Assembly (NCBI RefSeq): GCF_022180385.2
Contig: NZ_BQME02000002.1
Location: forward strand, 1,674,001 to 1,738,000
DNA: 64,000 nt
Source: Paenibacillus sp. L3-i20
Lineage (GTDB): Bacteria; Bacillota; Bacilli; Paenibacillales; Paenibacillaceae
Direction: 5' to 3'
Below are positions 15,976 to 24,896 of this stretch, in pieces. Both the position numbers and the translations under genes were made by a program. The notes under the pieces were generated by a model, which saw only the letters and a list, made by a program, of their open reading frames with translations, was not told the origin of the DNA and did not search any database. How positions within the stretch are numbered: the first letter of the stretch is position 1; each line of letters begins with the position of its first letter.

Positions 15976-16377
15976 CTATCGAGACAAATATTGCTTCAAT
16001 TCCCGTTCCGACTCTGCTTTTACGAATGCCCAGAGCATAAAAAATTGATGATGGTAACCTCGGCAAACATACTTCGTATGCATGCCATCCGCTTCCTGCT
16101 TCTCTTCGTACACCTTAATGCCCTGTACTCGGAACTGTCTGCGTGTATCAGCTAAATCAAGCAGAACCCGATCTTGAATGCCGCGCAGAAACGATTCGTA
16201 GAAACGAGGGAGCTTAATGCCCGATGTTCCAATTACCCGAATATCATGATCCAATATGCGCATAACAATGCCTAATAGCACGTAACGTTTAACTAATTCA
16301 AGCTCTTCTTCCCTCTGAATGGGCGGAGATGAAGTGATACGAACCTCGCCCAGTCCTTCTACCTTGTCAGCGGCCAT
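15976..16377 (-). CDS. Conserved-looking hypothetical protein
   Basis: The start at 16377 is chosen because GGAGGGGTGG lies just upstream; the frame remains open a little further, to 16401. The 133-residue protein is mixed alpha/beta and cytoplasmic-looking, with QREEELELVKRYVLLG and RFYESFLRGIQDRVLLDLADTRR helices (given in parts) and a C-terminal YVCRGYHHQFFMLWAFVK. I do not recognise a family. It is followed by a region without a clear terminator, upstream of the CuA gene on the same strand. Confidence 0.65.
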   Translation of the reverse strand: MAADKVEGLGEVRITSSPPIQREEELELVKRYVLLGIVMRILDHDIRVIGTSGIKLPRFYESFLRGIQDRVLLDLADTRRQFRVQGIKVYEEKQEADGMHTKYVCRGYHHQFFMLWAFVKAESERELKQYLSR

Positions 16378-16503
16378 TGCCACCCCTCCATGCATATACA
16401 ACTGGTTTCATTCGCAATGATGCATCTCCATCACCTCAAACATGAAACCGAACATCTGTTCTTATTATATGCAATAGAAGCTTACTTATGCAAGCAGAAA
16501 TAA

Positions 16504-16521
16504 CCGCAGCAACTGCTGCGG
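16504..16521 (-). terminator. Hairpin downstream of the holin-like gene
   Basis: CCGCAGC and GCTGCGG form a seven-base stem with a four-base loop. On the minus strand it is followed by TTATTTCTGC, a weak T tract. Confidence 0.55.
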
Positions 16522-16538
16522 CATGATGGGAGTTGTTA

Positions 16539-16928
16539 TTACTTATTCCTTAGCACTTCAATGATCCTCCGAATGCGATCCGGCAGCGGAAGTCCCAACC
16601 TGCCATAATTTTCAGTAATGGAAATAAGTTCATTCGCAATATAGAAGTAAATGGCTGCTCCCATCGTTACACCGCTTGTATCCATCAAAACATCTATTCG
16701 ATGTGCAAGTAATATGACGAGCAGCATCAAGCCTTTTCGGGCAAGCCCCCATGAACCTAGTGCACTACTTAAACCTTTGCCTTCCGTTAACGATGCAGAC
16801 ACGCCAGTTATATAATCTACTGCGATAGCTACTAATAAAAAAGTTAACGACTCCGTCCAACTGCCGAATGCAAACGTGATGATCGAGCCTAACACACCAA
16901 ATACAGAGCAAATCCATACCATTGACAT
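16539..16928 (-). CDS. Phage-type holin (holin_4 / TcdE-like)
   Basis: AAGAGGTGG six bases upstream indicates a start at the ATG at 16928 and a protein of 129 residues; the frame is open to 16952. It contains the holin_4 pattern: a first helix, then SLTFLLVAIAVDYITGVSAS, SWGLARKGLMLLVILLAH and IYFYIANELISITEN, ending in a charged PLPDRIRRIIEVLRNK. In phages these make membrane holes for endolysin release; chromosomal copies in Bacilli lie alone and may serve in protein release, biofilm or sporulation. No endolysin or other phage gene is nearby. Confidence 0.8.
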   Translation of the reverse strand: MSMVWICSVFGVLGSIITFAFGSWTESLTFLLVAIAVDYITGVSASLTEGKGLSSALGSWGLARKGLMLLVILLAHRIDVLMDTSGVTMGAAIYFYIANELISITENYGRLGLPLPDRIRRIIEVLRNK

Positions 16929-17084
16929 TGCTCGCCACCTCTTTTCTCTCAAGCGATTCGAGATACTATATGCATCTAAATGATAGAATGATTGTCGACT
17001 TGTCCCTTACATTATCATTTCCTTCAAAAAAGGCGTTTGCCCCCGTTCCATCGTTGACCTTACTCCCAACGTGGACATAAATAA

Positions 17085-17117
17085 ATAAAAAAACTGACCG
17101 TCATATACGACGGTCAG
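17085..17117 (-). terminator. Terminator of the SLH-like secreted protein gene
   Basis: CTGACCGTC (17094-17102) pairs with GACGGTCAG (17109-17117), followed on the minus strand by TTTTTTTATTT. Confidence 0.85.
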
Positions 17118-17159
17118 CTTCCATTTCAAATATTCGATTAGCAAATACAAGCAACTATT

Positions 17160-18515
17160 TTAGGTAGACTCACCATGAAGATAGTTAAAGAAAGGCACAT
17201 CCACCCAGAATTGGTATGGAGTTATGGTAGCCTCTGAATCAATTGCTTTAAAACCCTTCACTACATTTTCGGAGTTTTCATTCAATGAGAATGCGTGAAC
17301 CGTGTACGGACTATTCGGGTCTGTAATAAAATTATTTGTAATCACTTCATAATCCGCTAGTTTTGTAGCAGAGAAATACAGCGGCTGCCACCATGAGCCA
17401 GCAATTAGTCCAGGCTGATTTTCTTCATCTTTTTTCGCATAGGAGAAAATGACATCTTGGAACTTTGCTTTGTCCTTAGCATTGGAAAACTCAAACTCCA
17501 AATCATATTCTTTGGCATAGACGATAAAATTGCCGTTTTTAATTTGAACGACGTTAGGACCTGGATTTCCCCACTCTACCAAATGAACATAAGCAGATGT
17601 CTTTGGTTCAAATTGCACCTTTGCGTCAAGTCCCTCACTGCGCAGCAAGCCGATAAGCTGAATGGCATGGGTCAGATCAGAATGACCATAGGTCAGCGAC
17701 AATGTATCTACAAAATTAGATTCAAATCTGGAATCCTTCAGGTTGTATCCTGTAATTAGTTCCTGCTCCAGCGCCGTATTTACTAGCTTTTGAAGTTTCG
17801 GTGCGTCGATAATATCAGAAGTCGCATACGCTTGGTTTAGCTTTGTAATGATATCTCCGTCCGAGACATACCCGATATAGTTTTTGTATAGCCCTTTAGC
17901 TTCCAGCACTTTTCCAAGCAGCACGTTCGCCAACTCTTCGCTAACAGCAGCCTTCGGATTCAGTCCTTCTTTGTAATAAGCCTCTGGCAGCACCCCTGTA
18001 TCCACAGCCGCCGCCAATTCCTGAGCGACCTGCTTACCGAGCCCAGCACTTGTAAGTTTCAATTCTTTCAGCACATCTTCTACTTTGTTCGAAGGGTATG
18101 TATAAGCAAGCTCTTCAAGATCTGCTGCTCTAACTGCAATAGAAATAGCAGCTGCATTCGTTAGTAGCTGATCTCCTCCAATTGCGGGTCCCTTTAAAAT
18201 CCCCTTCTCGTACAGGGCAGCTGCTGATATGTACAATGGGTCTCCCGCTGCTACATCCGAGAATGTCGCCTTATTGTCTACAGCCTCATAATCTAGTACG
18301 GAAGCTACCGCTGCTATAAAATCACCTTTCGTTACCTTATCGCTCAATTGAAGATCAAACTTATCTTCTAAAAATAGTTTGTATTCCACAGCTCCGATCG
18401 TTTCTGTACCAGTAGACGCTAGTGCCGCATAAACGTTCGCTTGTGAAAACAGAAGTGTAAACGCTGCAAGAGTAGTTACTACCCACTTGCTGCCCTTTGA
18501 TTTGACCAATGTCAT
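17160..18515 (-). CDS. Secreted protein with degenerate SLH repeats
   Basis: The 451-residue protein has a signal peptide (basic MTLVKSKGSKW, hydrophobic core to about residue 25, then VYAALAS). Residues about 50-210 carry SLH-like features (TKGDFIAAVASVLDY, ATFSDVAAGDP, AALYEKGILKG), although the usual SLH core motif is not intact. The remainder (about 215-451) is a soluble domain with HLVEWGNPGPNVVQIKNGNF that I do not recognise. It probably binds the wall surface through the N-terminal region. AAGGAGG eight bases upstream supports the ATG. It is a single-gene unit. Confidence 0.75.
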   Translation of the reverse strand: MTLVKSKGSKWVVTTLAAFTLLFSQANVYAALASTGTETIGAVEYKLFLEDKFDLQLSDKVTKGDFIAAVASVLDYEAVDNKATFSDVAAGDPLYISAAALYEKGILKGPAIGGDQLLTNAAAISIAVRAADLEELAYTYPSNKVEDVLKELKLTSAGLGKQVAQELAAAVDTGVLPEAYYKEGLNPKAAVSEELANVLLGKVLEAKGLYKNYIGYVSDGDIITKLNQAYATSDIIDAPKLQKLVNTALEQELITGYNLKDSRFESNFVDTLSLTYGHSDLTHAIQLIGLLRSEGLDAKVQFEPKTSAYVHLVEWGNPGPNVVQIKNGNFIVYAKEYDLEFEFSNAKDKAKFQDVIFSYAKKDEENQPGLIAGSWWQPLYFSATKLADYEVITNNFITDPNSPYTVHAFSLNENSENVVKGFKAIDSEATITPYQFWVDVPFFNYLHGEST

Positions 18516-18616
18516 TATGAAGACCTCCTTGAGAGTAAAATTAATCCCTATTATCCAATCGGAATTAATGGTATTGGTGAATTATAGCAACCTCTCAAGA
18601 AAACTGTCAACCCTAA

Positions 18617-19201
18617 TTATGACAATTCTTCATGTATAGCTATGTCTTCCATCTCGCGAAAGTTCTCCTCATCGGCTATGCTTTGAATGTCGTCAGAAGC
18701 AATTGAGATGTAGCGGTAGCCATCAGCTTGTGCCTTCCTCATCGCTTTCTCCTTCATAAACCTTGGACTTCCGACGCCGCCATCCTCATCGTAAACTAAA
18801 ATAATACCGTCTGTTTTGCGAAGCATAAGCTCGTCTCTAGCTGTAAACTGCCAAACACCTTCATACTCCCCTTTTGTCACAGAAGCATAATAATCTACAC
18901 CGCCCAGCAACTGCTGAAAGTACGTTTTCTTATCCTCCTTCCAACTCTCCTCAGGATTACTATATGCGGTTAATATAGACAGCTTTAAGTTAGGATATTG
19001 ACGTTTCAGCGTAATAACTGCTTCACATGCCCACAAGTCTACACCGTACTGCCCTGGTGTAATAACCCATTCCAACCCTTCCTCCAGCAGAGGGATAAGC
19101 TTATTTGTAATCGCCTTTTGGATAAAGGCAATTCCTTTATGTTTTTGACTGAATATATTCAGCTCATGAGCGCGATAACCTGTAATCAATACATTTTTCA
19201 T
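18617..19201 (-). CDS. ypsA: YpsA-like SLOG-superfamily protein (DUF1273)
   Basis: The protein (194 residues from the ATG at 19201; a second ATG at 19210 is too near AAAGG) begins KNVLITGYRAHEL and contains WVITPGQYGVDLWACEAV, the glycine-rich loop and the Asp/Trp pattern of the DUF1273/YpsA family. The family has a Rossmann-like SLOG fold expected to bind an ADP-ribose or nucleotide ligand. YpsA of B. subtilis affects cell division and septum placement. The C-terminal 20 residues are acidic and extra. The companion gpsB gene is not in the window. Confidence 0.82.
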   Translation of the reverse strand: MKNVLITGYRAHELNIFSQKHKGIAFIQKAITNKLIPLLEEGLEWVITPGQYGVDLWACEAVITLKRQYPNLKLSILTAYSNPEESWKEDKKTYFQQLLGGVDYYASVTKGEYEGVWQFTARDELMLRKTDGIILVYDEDGGVGSPRFMKEKAMRKAQADGYRYISIASDDIQSIADEENFREMEDIAIHEELS

Positions 19202-19298
19202 TTGCAACATCGCCTTTACGGAGAAATAGAAGCCCTTTATAAGATAACATACTTATAAATTCTTATATTCAAACATACAGATCAAACCTTATATTTTC

Positions 19299-19334
19299 AA
19301 AAAAAAGACCATGCAGTATTGTCCGCATGATCTT
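19299..19334 (-). terminator. Terminator of the queCDEF operon
   Basis: AAGACCATGCA pairs with TGCGGACA-adjacent GCATGATCTT in an imperfect stem, followed on the minus strand by TTTTTTTT. Confidence 0.75.
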
Positions 19335-19354
19335 CCCACCTATTGTTCCATTCA

Positions 19355-19858
19355 TTAACGATTATCTATTTTCTCTGGATACATGTCGTGATTCATTAAA
19401 CGATGCTCCGCAATTGCTTCATATTTGGTACCTGGACGACCCCAGTTGCAATAAGGATCAATCGAGATGCCGCCGCGCGGCGTAAACTTGCCCCATACTT
19501 CGATATAGCGCGGGTCCATAAGAGCAATCAAATCATTCATAATAATATTCATGCAGTCCTCATGGAAATCGCCATGATTGCGGAAGCTGAACAGGTACAG
19601 TTTAAGTGACTTGCTCTCTACCATACGCACATCAGGAATGTATGAAATATAGATTGTCGCAAAGTCTGGCTGTCCGGTGATCGGACATAGACTTGTAAAT
19701 TCCGGACAGTTGAATTTAACAAAATAATCACGGCCCGGATGTTTGTTGTCGAAAGATTCGAGTATTTCTGGTGCATAGTTAAACAGATATTGTGTTCCTT
19801 GATTGCCAAGAAGCGTAACGCCGCTCAATTCATCCTTGCTTCTTCCTTCCATTGTCAA
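19355..19858 (-). CDS. queF: NADPH-dependent 7-cyano-7-deazaguanine reductase
   Basis: This is the last queuosine-precursor enzyme, which reduces preQ0 to preQ1. The sequence follows B. subtilis QueF closely: [16 protein letters not shown], the thioimide-forming Cys in [11 protein letters not shown], the NADPH motif [16 protein letters not shown] and the end [11 protein letters not shown]. The best start is a TTG at 19858 with AAAGG seven bases upstream; the ATG at 19852 is too far from it and a GTG at 19864 too close. It is the fourth gene of queC-D-E-F, under the preQ1 riboswitch. Confidence 0.95.
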   Translation of the reverse strand: MTMEGRSKDELSGVTLLGNQGTQYLFNYAPEILESFDNKHPGRDYFVKFNCPEFTSLCPITGQPDFATIYISYIPDVRMVESKSLKLYLFSFRNHGDFHEDCMNIIMNDLIALMDPRYIEVWGKFTPRGGISIDPYCNWGRPGTKYEAIAEHRLMNHDMYPEKIDNR

Positions 19859-19905
19859 GCACACGCCTTTCTCTATTCAAAATAATGATGGTATATCACT
19901 TTTCG

Positions 19906-20637
19906 CTATACGCCTTTTTTGTTTCCCCATACCCAAGTATGAAGCTGCGGCAACACATGTACACGGTTCAGAGACTCATCACCCATCGTCTGCTCGATTA
20001 GCCACTCATACCGTTCAACGAGATATGGCAACATGAGACGAGGCTCCATCTCCGTCAAATTACCGTTACCCGCTTGCAAATAAAATGGAATATCGGGATA
20101 ACGTTCATGTGCCAGACGAGCATAATCAAGATCCTTCTCATCAAATACGACCGTTTTCAGGCAGAAGCTTCGTCCACCCTCGCGCAGTCGTGCAACAATA
20201 TCGTCAAGCACTTCCCAATTTGTTGTCATGCCTGAGCTCGGCGGCTTAGGAGACAATGTCAAGTCGTCGATATCTGTAAACCAAGGCTGCCAGCGGCTTC
20301 CCTGTGTCTCCAACGCCACTTCCATGCCACGCTCATGAAGCAAAGCAACAAGCTCACCAAGCTGCGGCAGAAGAGCAGGATTACCCCCGGAGATCGTCAC
20401 GTGATCGAATAAGCGACCCCCGACGAGCTCAAGCTGTTCCAACACCTCAAGTGCGGATAACAAACGAATGTCATCCTTGCCGGTGCCATCCCAAGTAAAT
20501 GCTGAATCGCACCATGCGCAGTGATAGTCACAGCCTGCTGTACGGACAAACATCGTTTTGCGCCCAATGACTTTCCCTTCACCTTGAACTGTCGGTCCGA
20601 ACACTTCCATCACTGGAATTTTTCTTACGCTAGACAT
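19906..20637 (-). CDS. queE: 7-carboxy-7-deazaguanine synthase (radical SAM)
   Basis: The 243-residue radical SAM enzyme converts 6-carboxytetrahydropterin to 7-carboxy-7-deazaguanine. The cluster-binding cysteines C36, C40 and C43 are in CDYHCAWC, preceded by FGPTVQGEG, the substrate-binding motif of QueE. A second conserved motif is VTISGGNPALL, and LSPKPPSSG follows. The start overlaps the end of queD by eight bases. Third functional step in the riboswitch-controlled operon. Confidence 0.94.
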   Translation of the reverse strand: MSSVRKIPVMEVFGPTVQGEGKVIGRKTMFVRTAGCDYHCAWCDSAFTWDGTGKDDIRLLSALEVLEQLELVGGRLFDHVTISGGNPALLPQLGELVALLHERGMEVALETQGSRWQPWFTDIDDLTLSPKPPSSGMTTNWEVLDDIVARLREGGRSFCLKTVVFDEKDLDYARLAHERYPDIPFYLQAGNGNLTEMEPRLMLPYLVERYEWLIEQTMGDESLNRVHVLPQLHTWVWGNKKGV

Positions 20638-21076
20638 TAGAAGCCGCCTTCTGCTTCGGACGGTAGATACAATAACTTGTTGGTGTTTCTCGAAGAAACA
20701 CTTGCAGGCAGTGCGGACGATTAACTAAACCATCTAGGTACTGCTGAACAATTTCATAAATCGTTCTTGCGACTACTTCCGTTGTAGGAAAACGCTCAGA
20801 TACTGTATCATCAAAGTTTTCTTTGTCATCATTTAACAAGGTGTGGTCGAAGCGATCGTGAATGAGACGTTTGATAATCGCAAAGTTAATAAGAAAACCC
20901 GCTTCATCCAGCTCATCACCAGCGACAGTTACATTCGCATAATACGTATGTCCATGCACCTGCTGGCATTTGCCCGCTATCTCGGAAGGAACATAATGGG
21001 CGGCTGCAAATTGAAAATCTTTGTTCAATTCATATTGATAATCATGATGCACCGAAGGGTAAATCTGTTGTAGCAT
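20630..21076 (-). CDS. queD: 6-carboxy-5,6,7,8-tetrahydropterin synthase
   Basis: QueD belongs to the T-fold PTPS family and makes 6-carboxytetrahydropterin from dihydroneopterin triphosphate. Starting at the ATG at 21076 the protein has 148 residues. Zinc ligands H27 (FAAAHYV), H41 and H43 (VHGHTY) and the catalytic Cys37 (GKCQQV) are present, and FDHTLLND carries the catalytic Asp-His. The ATG overlaps the queC stop by one base (TAATG), with GGAG upstream, so translation is coupled. The longer open frame to 21154 lies inside queC. Confidence 0.93.
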   Translation of the reverse strand: MLQQIYPSVHHDYQYELNKDFQFAAAHYVPSEIAGKCQQVHGHTYYANVTVAGDELDEAGFLINFAIIKRLIHDRFDHTLLNDDKENFDDTVSERFPTTEVVARTIYEIVQQYLDGLVNRPHCLQVFLRETPTSYCIYRPKQKAASNV

Positions 21077-21750
21077 TATACTTCCGCTCCCCTCGAAGCT
21101 CGAACCGCCAAGTAGTCTTGAAGACCCTTGCGACGCAAATGACATGCCGGACAATCGCCGCAGCCATCAGACTTCACGCCATTATAGCAAGTTAATGTCC
21201 GTTCACGAACGAAGTCGAAAGCATCCAGTTCGTCGGCTAGCGCCCAAGTCTCTGCTTTGTTCAACCACATAAGCGGTGTATCAATCACAAAGGGGTAGTC
21301 CATCGATAAATTCAATGTCACATTAAGCGACTTAACGAATACATCACGGCAATCGGGATAACCGCTGAAGTCGGTCTCACACACACCAGTTACTATATGT
21401 TTAGCTCCAATACCTTTTGCTAGCACAGCAGCGAAAGTAAGGAACAGCAAATTCCGTCCATCTACAAATGTGGTAGGAAGTTCGCCTTCTTTTTCCTCAA
21501 TCGCAATATCATCTCGCGTGAGCGCATTCGGAGCTAATTGATTTAATAAGGACATATCTAGTACATGATGTTTAATATTAAGATCTTTTGCTATTTCCGC
21601 TGCACAATCCAGTTCTTGCTTGTGCCTCTGTCCGTAATTGAACGTAATTGCCTCAACCTCAGAGAATCGTTCTTTTGCCCAAAATAGGCATGTTGTACTG
21701 TCCTGTCCACCACTGAACACGACTACTGCTTTTTCTTGTTTTACCATCAT
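21076..21750 (-). CDS. queC: 7-cyano-7-deazaguanine synthase
   Basis: QueC is the ATP-dependent PP-loop enzyme that converts 7-carboxy-7-deazaguanine and ammonia to preQ0. The 224-residue protein has the PP-loop [10 protein letters not shown] near the N-terminus and the zinc site CYNGV...CGDCPAC at the C-terminus, together with [11 protein letters not shown]. It is the first gene of the operon, 69 bases after the second hairpin of the riboswitch leader. Confidence 0.95.
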   Translation of the reverse strand: MMVKQEKAVVVFSGGQDSTTCLFWAKERFSEVEAITFNYGQRHKQELDCAAEIAKDLNIKHHVLDMSLLNQLAPNALTRDDIAIEEKEGELPTTFVDGRNLLFLTFAAVLAKGIGAKHIVTGVCETDFSGYPDCRDVFVKSLNVTLNLSMDYPFVIDTPLMWLNKAETWALADELDAFDFVRERTLTCYNGVKSDGCGDCPACHLRRKGLQDYLAVRASRGAEV

Positions 21751-21818
21751 GTATCCTCCTCTCGATAATGAGAAGACGGAGCTCCGCTCAAGCTGTCAAG
21801 TCCATATAAAACAGGAAA

Positions 21819-21853
21819 CGGCACGCGTAGCTCATTAGAGCTCTCGCGCGCCG
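21819..21853 (-). terminator. Second hairpin in the queC leader
   Basis: CGGCGCGCG and CGCGTGCCG form a long GC-rich stem with inner GAGCTC/GAGCTA pairing. Read on the minus strand it is followed by TTTCCTGTTTT. It lies between the riboswitch and queC and could be a second attenuator. Confidence 0.55.
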
Positions 21854-21859
21854 AACACA

Positions 21860-21899
21860 AAAACGACGATGCCTATGTACACAGGCTACCGTTTCGTTT
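21860..21899 (-). terminator. Riboswitch-linked intrinsic terminator
   Basis: On the minus strand a stem with inner GCCTGTG/CATAGGC and outer AACGA/TCGTT arms ends in TTTTT. It begins where the preQ1 aptamer tail ends and fits the role of its expression platform. Confidence 0.65.
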
Positions 21900-21933
21900 T
21901 AGTTTTTTATAGAGGGAGTTCGCGAACCTCTCC
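21899..21933 (-). promoter_or_regulatory. preQ1-I riboswitch controlling queCDEF
   Basis: The minus strand reads AGAGGTTCGCGAACTCCCTCT followed by ATAAAAAACTAA, given here in two parts. It has the compact class-I preQ1 aptamer form: P1 stem AGAGG/CCTCT, a small loop, and the A-rich tail AAAAAACTAA that forms the pseudoknot. It sits 166 bases upstream of queC with a terminator between, so preQ1 is expected to switch the operon off. Confidence 0.93.
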
Positions 21934-22039
21934 CGGCAGCATCTGTCCATAAGACATTGCAATAACCGGATTTATTTTCAATTGTTCTACGGTACTATAT
22001 CACAGCTGAGTCGCGTTGGAAATAGGGATTACTGTACAA

Positions 22040-22555
22040 TTACACCTCACGTAATGCAGCTAGCGTCTCTAGCATATGCTCGATCAGCTCTGGAATATCC
22101 TCCATCTGCTCCTCGTTAATCCGCCTGTCAAAATGTAGCTCGATAACGTTATTATAAACAGCTTCACTACTGCCAAAAATACGACTAAGTGTCTGAACAG
22201 GTTTCTGCTCCGGCTGCCATATCGTCATCAGGCTCCGTTCAATGGCTTCGCACTGCTTCACTTCATCCGTTATTTTCATATAGAAACGAAGTGTTAATCC
22301 ACAGGCTGGAGACATACCTTGTTGCTCCAAAATTTCAGCAGCGATATCCTTCAAGGAAGCGCTCAGCACAATTTCTGCAATCACCCTCTCTTCTCCCGCT
22401 AGGCGAAAGGAAAGAACGGACTCCCGTGACATGACCGCCATGTCAAGCAAGTCTTTACGTCCAATAATATCGACGGTGCGATCTAACGTGTCCAGATCAT
22501 AGAGCTGATTTTCAAACGCTACTTTTAAATTATCAAATACGATAGGGTCAAACAT
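22040..22555 (-). CDS. Hypothetical protein
   Basis: This 171-residue protein is mixed alpha/beta and cytoplasmic-looking; two segments are RVIAEIVLSASLKDIAAEIL and YNNVIELHFDRRINEE. There is no signal or membrane segment and no motif I recognise. GAGGTGAGTCG precedes the ATG. It lies upstream of the queC leader on the same strand, but the riboswitch separates the transcripts, and I see no functional link to queuosine. Confidence 0.65.
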   Translation of the reverse strand: MFDPIVFDNLKVAFENQLYDLDTLDRTVDIIGRKDLLDMAVMSRESVLSFRLAGEERVIAEIVLSASLKDIAAEILEQQGMSPACGLTLRFYMKITDEVKQCEAIERSLMTIWQPEQKPVQTLSRIFGSSEAVYNNVIELHFDRRINEEQMEDIPELIEHMLETLAALREV

Positions 22556-22765
22556 CGACTCACCTCACTCTATAGAACTAGATAGCTGAGCGGTGTAGGC
22601 CGCTTGCAGAATCTGTTTTAGTTTATATGAATAACCACTTTTCATCAAATCGAATAAACAGTGACAAAGCTGGGCTACCGTTTGCGTTAGCTGTAGATTT
22701 CCGTATACTTATATATAGATCAGATTACTAGAACTTCTTACCATATTGAAGATCGAGGTGACCCC

Positions 22766-23680
22766 GTGGAAGAGTTGAAACAAGCCTATCAAACAATGGG
22801 ACTTGATGAGTTTGCAACAAAGGAAGAAGTAGAAAAGCGATTCTTGACACTGTTGAGACGTGAACGGGCAAGAACGAAGCACTTAGAAGCTAACAACCTT
22901 ACTTCCAGCGAGCAGAGCGAAGAGGATTTCAAGCACATTTCAGCAGCATATCGATTCATTCTCGCCAATGACGATCGGAAAGTTGTGCAAGCTTACAATG
23001 AAAAGGAATACGGAAAATACAAAAACATGGCTGGAAAAGCCCAGAAATTAGATCATTTCTGGCGATATTACAAAGTACATACTTTAGCTGTCATCGCACT
23101 TATCGGAATAATCATTTATAGCATTACGAGCTACATTGATCATCGTGAGGAGCAGAAATATTTGGCTAGCCTCCCTCCAATTGACGTAAGCACAACCTTC
23201 TTCGGAGATTTCACTCAACCGGTAGGGGAATACGAAATGACAAAAATTACGGATTCTATGTTGAAATCATTCCCAGAGTGGAAGCGTATAGAATCATCGA
23301 TCATTTTGGTACCGGGAGACGACTTAAACCAGTTAGGTCATTTACAAAAAGCAATGGTAACATTGGCAACAGAGGTTCACGATATTTATATTATGGATCG
23401 AAAAATGTTCGGATGGGTCGGAGCCCAAGGCATATTGATGGATTTGGAGAAGCAGTCTGAACTTGCCCCTTGGCTTACTGGAGATCTAGCTAAGAAGTTA
23501 ACAGTTGAAGGCGATACGCAGGAACGCATTTACGGTTTCGATCTTGCAAATACAGCGCTCGATAAAGACCTTCCTCTGCATAATCGGGATTTGATCGTCG
23601 GCATTCATGTCAATGCCAAAAATCCAGAAAAAGCAGTGCAATTTATTAAGACATACTTGGCGGCTTCGCCGCAAAAATAA
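22766..23680 (+). CDS. J-domain-like membrane protein with extracytoplasmic domain
   Basis: The 304-residue protein starts at GTG 22766 with GAGGTGAC upstream. The first 70 residues look like a J domain (MGLDEFATKEEVEKRFLTLLRRERAR ... FKHISAAYRFIL, read in parts), but the HPD tripeptide needed to stimulate DnaK is missing. One membrane helix (about 106-125) follows, then about 175 residues outside, including LVPGDDLNQLGHL and TYLAASP. The outer domain may bind a ligand, as in solute-binding proteins, but I cannot name it. Confidence 0.72.
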   Translation: MEELKQAYQTMGLDEFATKEEVEKRFLTLLRRERARTKHLEANNLTSSEQSEEDFKHISAAYRFILANDDRKVVQAYNEKEYGKYKNMAGKAQKLDHFWRYYKVHTLAVIALIGIIIYSITSYIDHREEQKYLASLPPIDVSTTFFGDFTQPVGEYEMTKITDSMLKSFPEWKRIESSIILVPGDDLNQLGHLQKAMVTLATEVHDIYIMDRKMFGWVGAQGILMDLEKQSELAPWLTGDLAKKLTVEGDTQERIYGFDLANTALDKDLPLHNRDLIVGIHVNAKNPEKAVQFIKTYLAASPQK

Positions 23681-23755
23681 AAAAAGGCAAGCTCCTAGCA
23701 GGTATTGACCTAGACTCTTAATCGAGGTCAATACGGCTAGCGAGCTTGCCTTTTT
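23681..23755 (+). terminator. Very long terminator hairpin
   Basis: AAAAAGGCAAGCTC pairs with GAGCTTGCCTTTTT, extended by CTAGC/GCTAG and AGGTATTGACCT/AGGTCAATAC, giving more than 25 paired bases. The A and T flanks make it usable from both strands. Confidence 0.85.
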
Positions 23756-23808
23756 GTTAAAGGTTCTGTCTAGCTTTTAAGTTGAAAACCACTTGTGATG
23801 AAAATGAG

Positions 23809-24714
23809 TTACTGACACCGAAGTGTTACCTCTATATCTTGATTATAATTTCCGAACCCTTTACCAAACAAGGTAACTCCTCCGCAGTTTTTTGCCGTTG
23901 CACTGCAGCTTATTCGAAATAGTATCTCTTTGTCATAGGATAATGCCAATTCCTCAATTGTAATGCCAGATACTTTAATTCCATCTATAAAGGAACCCTG
24001 ATGTGTAATTCTAATCGTCTTCATTAAGCCATGCTTCACATTTTTGTACCACCATTCCGGTGTATACAGACCACGAGTGCCCCCGAAATCTCCCGGATAT
24101 GTCCAAGTTCCAACTTCTCTGCCATTAATCGAAAACACGATGTCTGACGGCAGATGGTTCACTGTACATGGTGTCTCCGAACAAAGTTCAAGTGAAATCT
24201 CAAGCGATGCTGGCCGTTCATTATTAACCATATAGTTAGGAATTCGATACTCAACATAACCCGACCCATACCAAATGACTTTAGCTTCGACATGCTGTGG
24301 ATCTGCAAAATATCTAGGGTCGTCGCACATGCCGATCATGCCTGTAGATGAAGCAAGACCGCATGTAGGCTTTACCTCATAAGCAGAATAAGCACCGACG
24401 GGAACTGACACGACATAGCGACTATGCTCTTCCTTGGCAGGATTCCCTCTGAATAAGAGGGTAGCATGCGTTAGATGAAGGAAACACATCTTTTGCATAC
24501 CGCGTTTGCCTGCCATCAATTCACTGCGTACAATCCCCGCTTCCTCAAGCATATGTATATGTCTCGTTACGATAGGAGACTTTATGTCTAGCGCCTCGGA
24601 CAAGCTTTTAATATTCATAGGCTTTTCATCCAAAAGTTCTATGATCCTCACGCGTGTTTGAGAAGAAAAACATTCCAAAAACTTCATATTGCGAGTGCTT
24701 ACCTCTATTTCCAT
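23809..24714 (-). CDS. ArsR-type HTH regulator with an unknown C-terminal ligand domain
   Basis: The 301-residue protein has an N-terminal winged helix (residues 8-75; RVRIIELLDEKPMNIKSLSEAL and IVTRHIHMLEEAGIV) typical of ArsR regulators, then about 220 residues of beta-rich sequence with many aromatic residues (YGSGYVEYRIPNY, GTWTYPGDFGGTRGLYTPEWW). The ArsR core usually ends near residue 100, so the C-terminal part is a fused domain, possibly a carbohydrate- or ligand-binding beta-sandwich. It is divergent from the alcohol dehydrogenase gene, 182 bases away, and may regulate it. Confidence 0.75.
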   Translation of the reverse strand: MEIEVSTRNMKFLECFSSQTRVRIIELLDEKPMNIKSLSEALDIKSPIVTRHIHMLEEAGIVRSELMAGKRGMQKMCFLHLTHATLLFRGNPAKEEHSRYVVSVPVGAYSAYEVKPTCGLASSTGMIGMCDDPRYFADPQHVEAKVIWYGSGYVEYRIPNYMVNNERPASLEISLELCSETPCTVNHLPSDIVFSINGREVGTWTYPGDFGGTRGLYTPEWWYKNVKHGLMKTIRITHQGSFIDGIKVSGITIEELALSYDKEILFRISCSATAKNCGGVTLFGKGFGNYNQDIEVTLRCQ

Positions 24715-24896
24715 CCTTGCTTTCCCTCTATTCGATAGTTTCTCTGTATGGCTATTATATAACTTTAAAGGTATCGTTTCAATCCTCCTTCGTCAGCTTG
24801 ACAGTGCTAATAATATTCAATAAAATTAATCGCGAAAGCATAACATAATCATTATTACATCACTCAAAAGTTAACGAATGCTTAAGGAGGCGCACA

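Noticed and set aside
15841-16155. Plus-strand open frame of 104 codons
   Set aside because: It lies antisense to the hypothetical gene at 15976-16377 and crosses the promoter region; no motif is present.
16539-16928. Prophage remnant around the holin
   Set aside because: No other phage gene, attachment site or change in composition is seen nearby.
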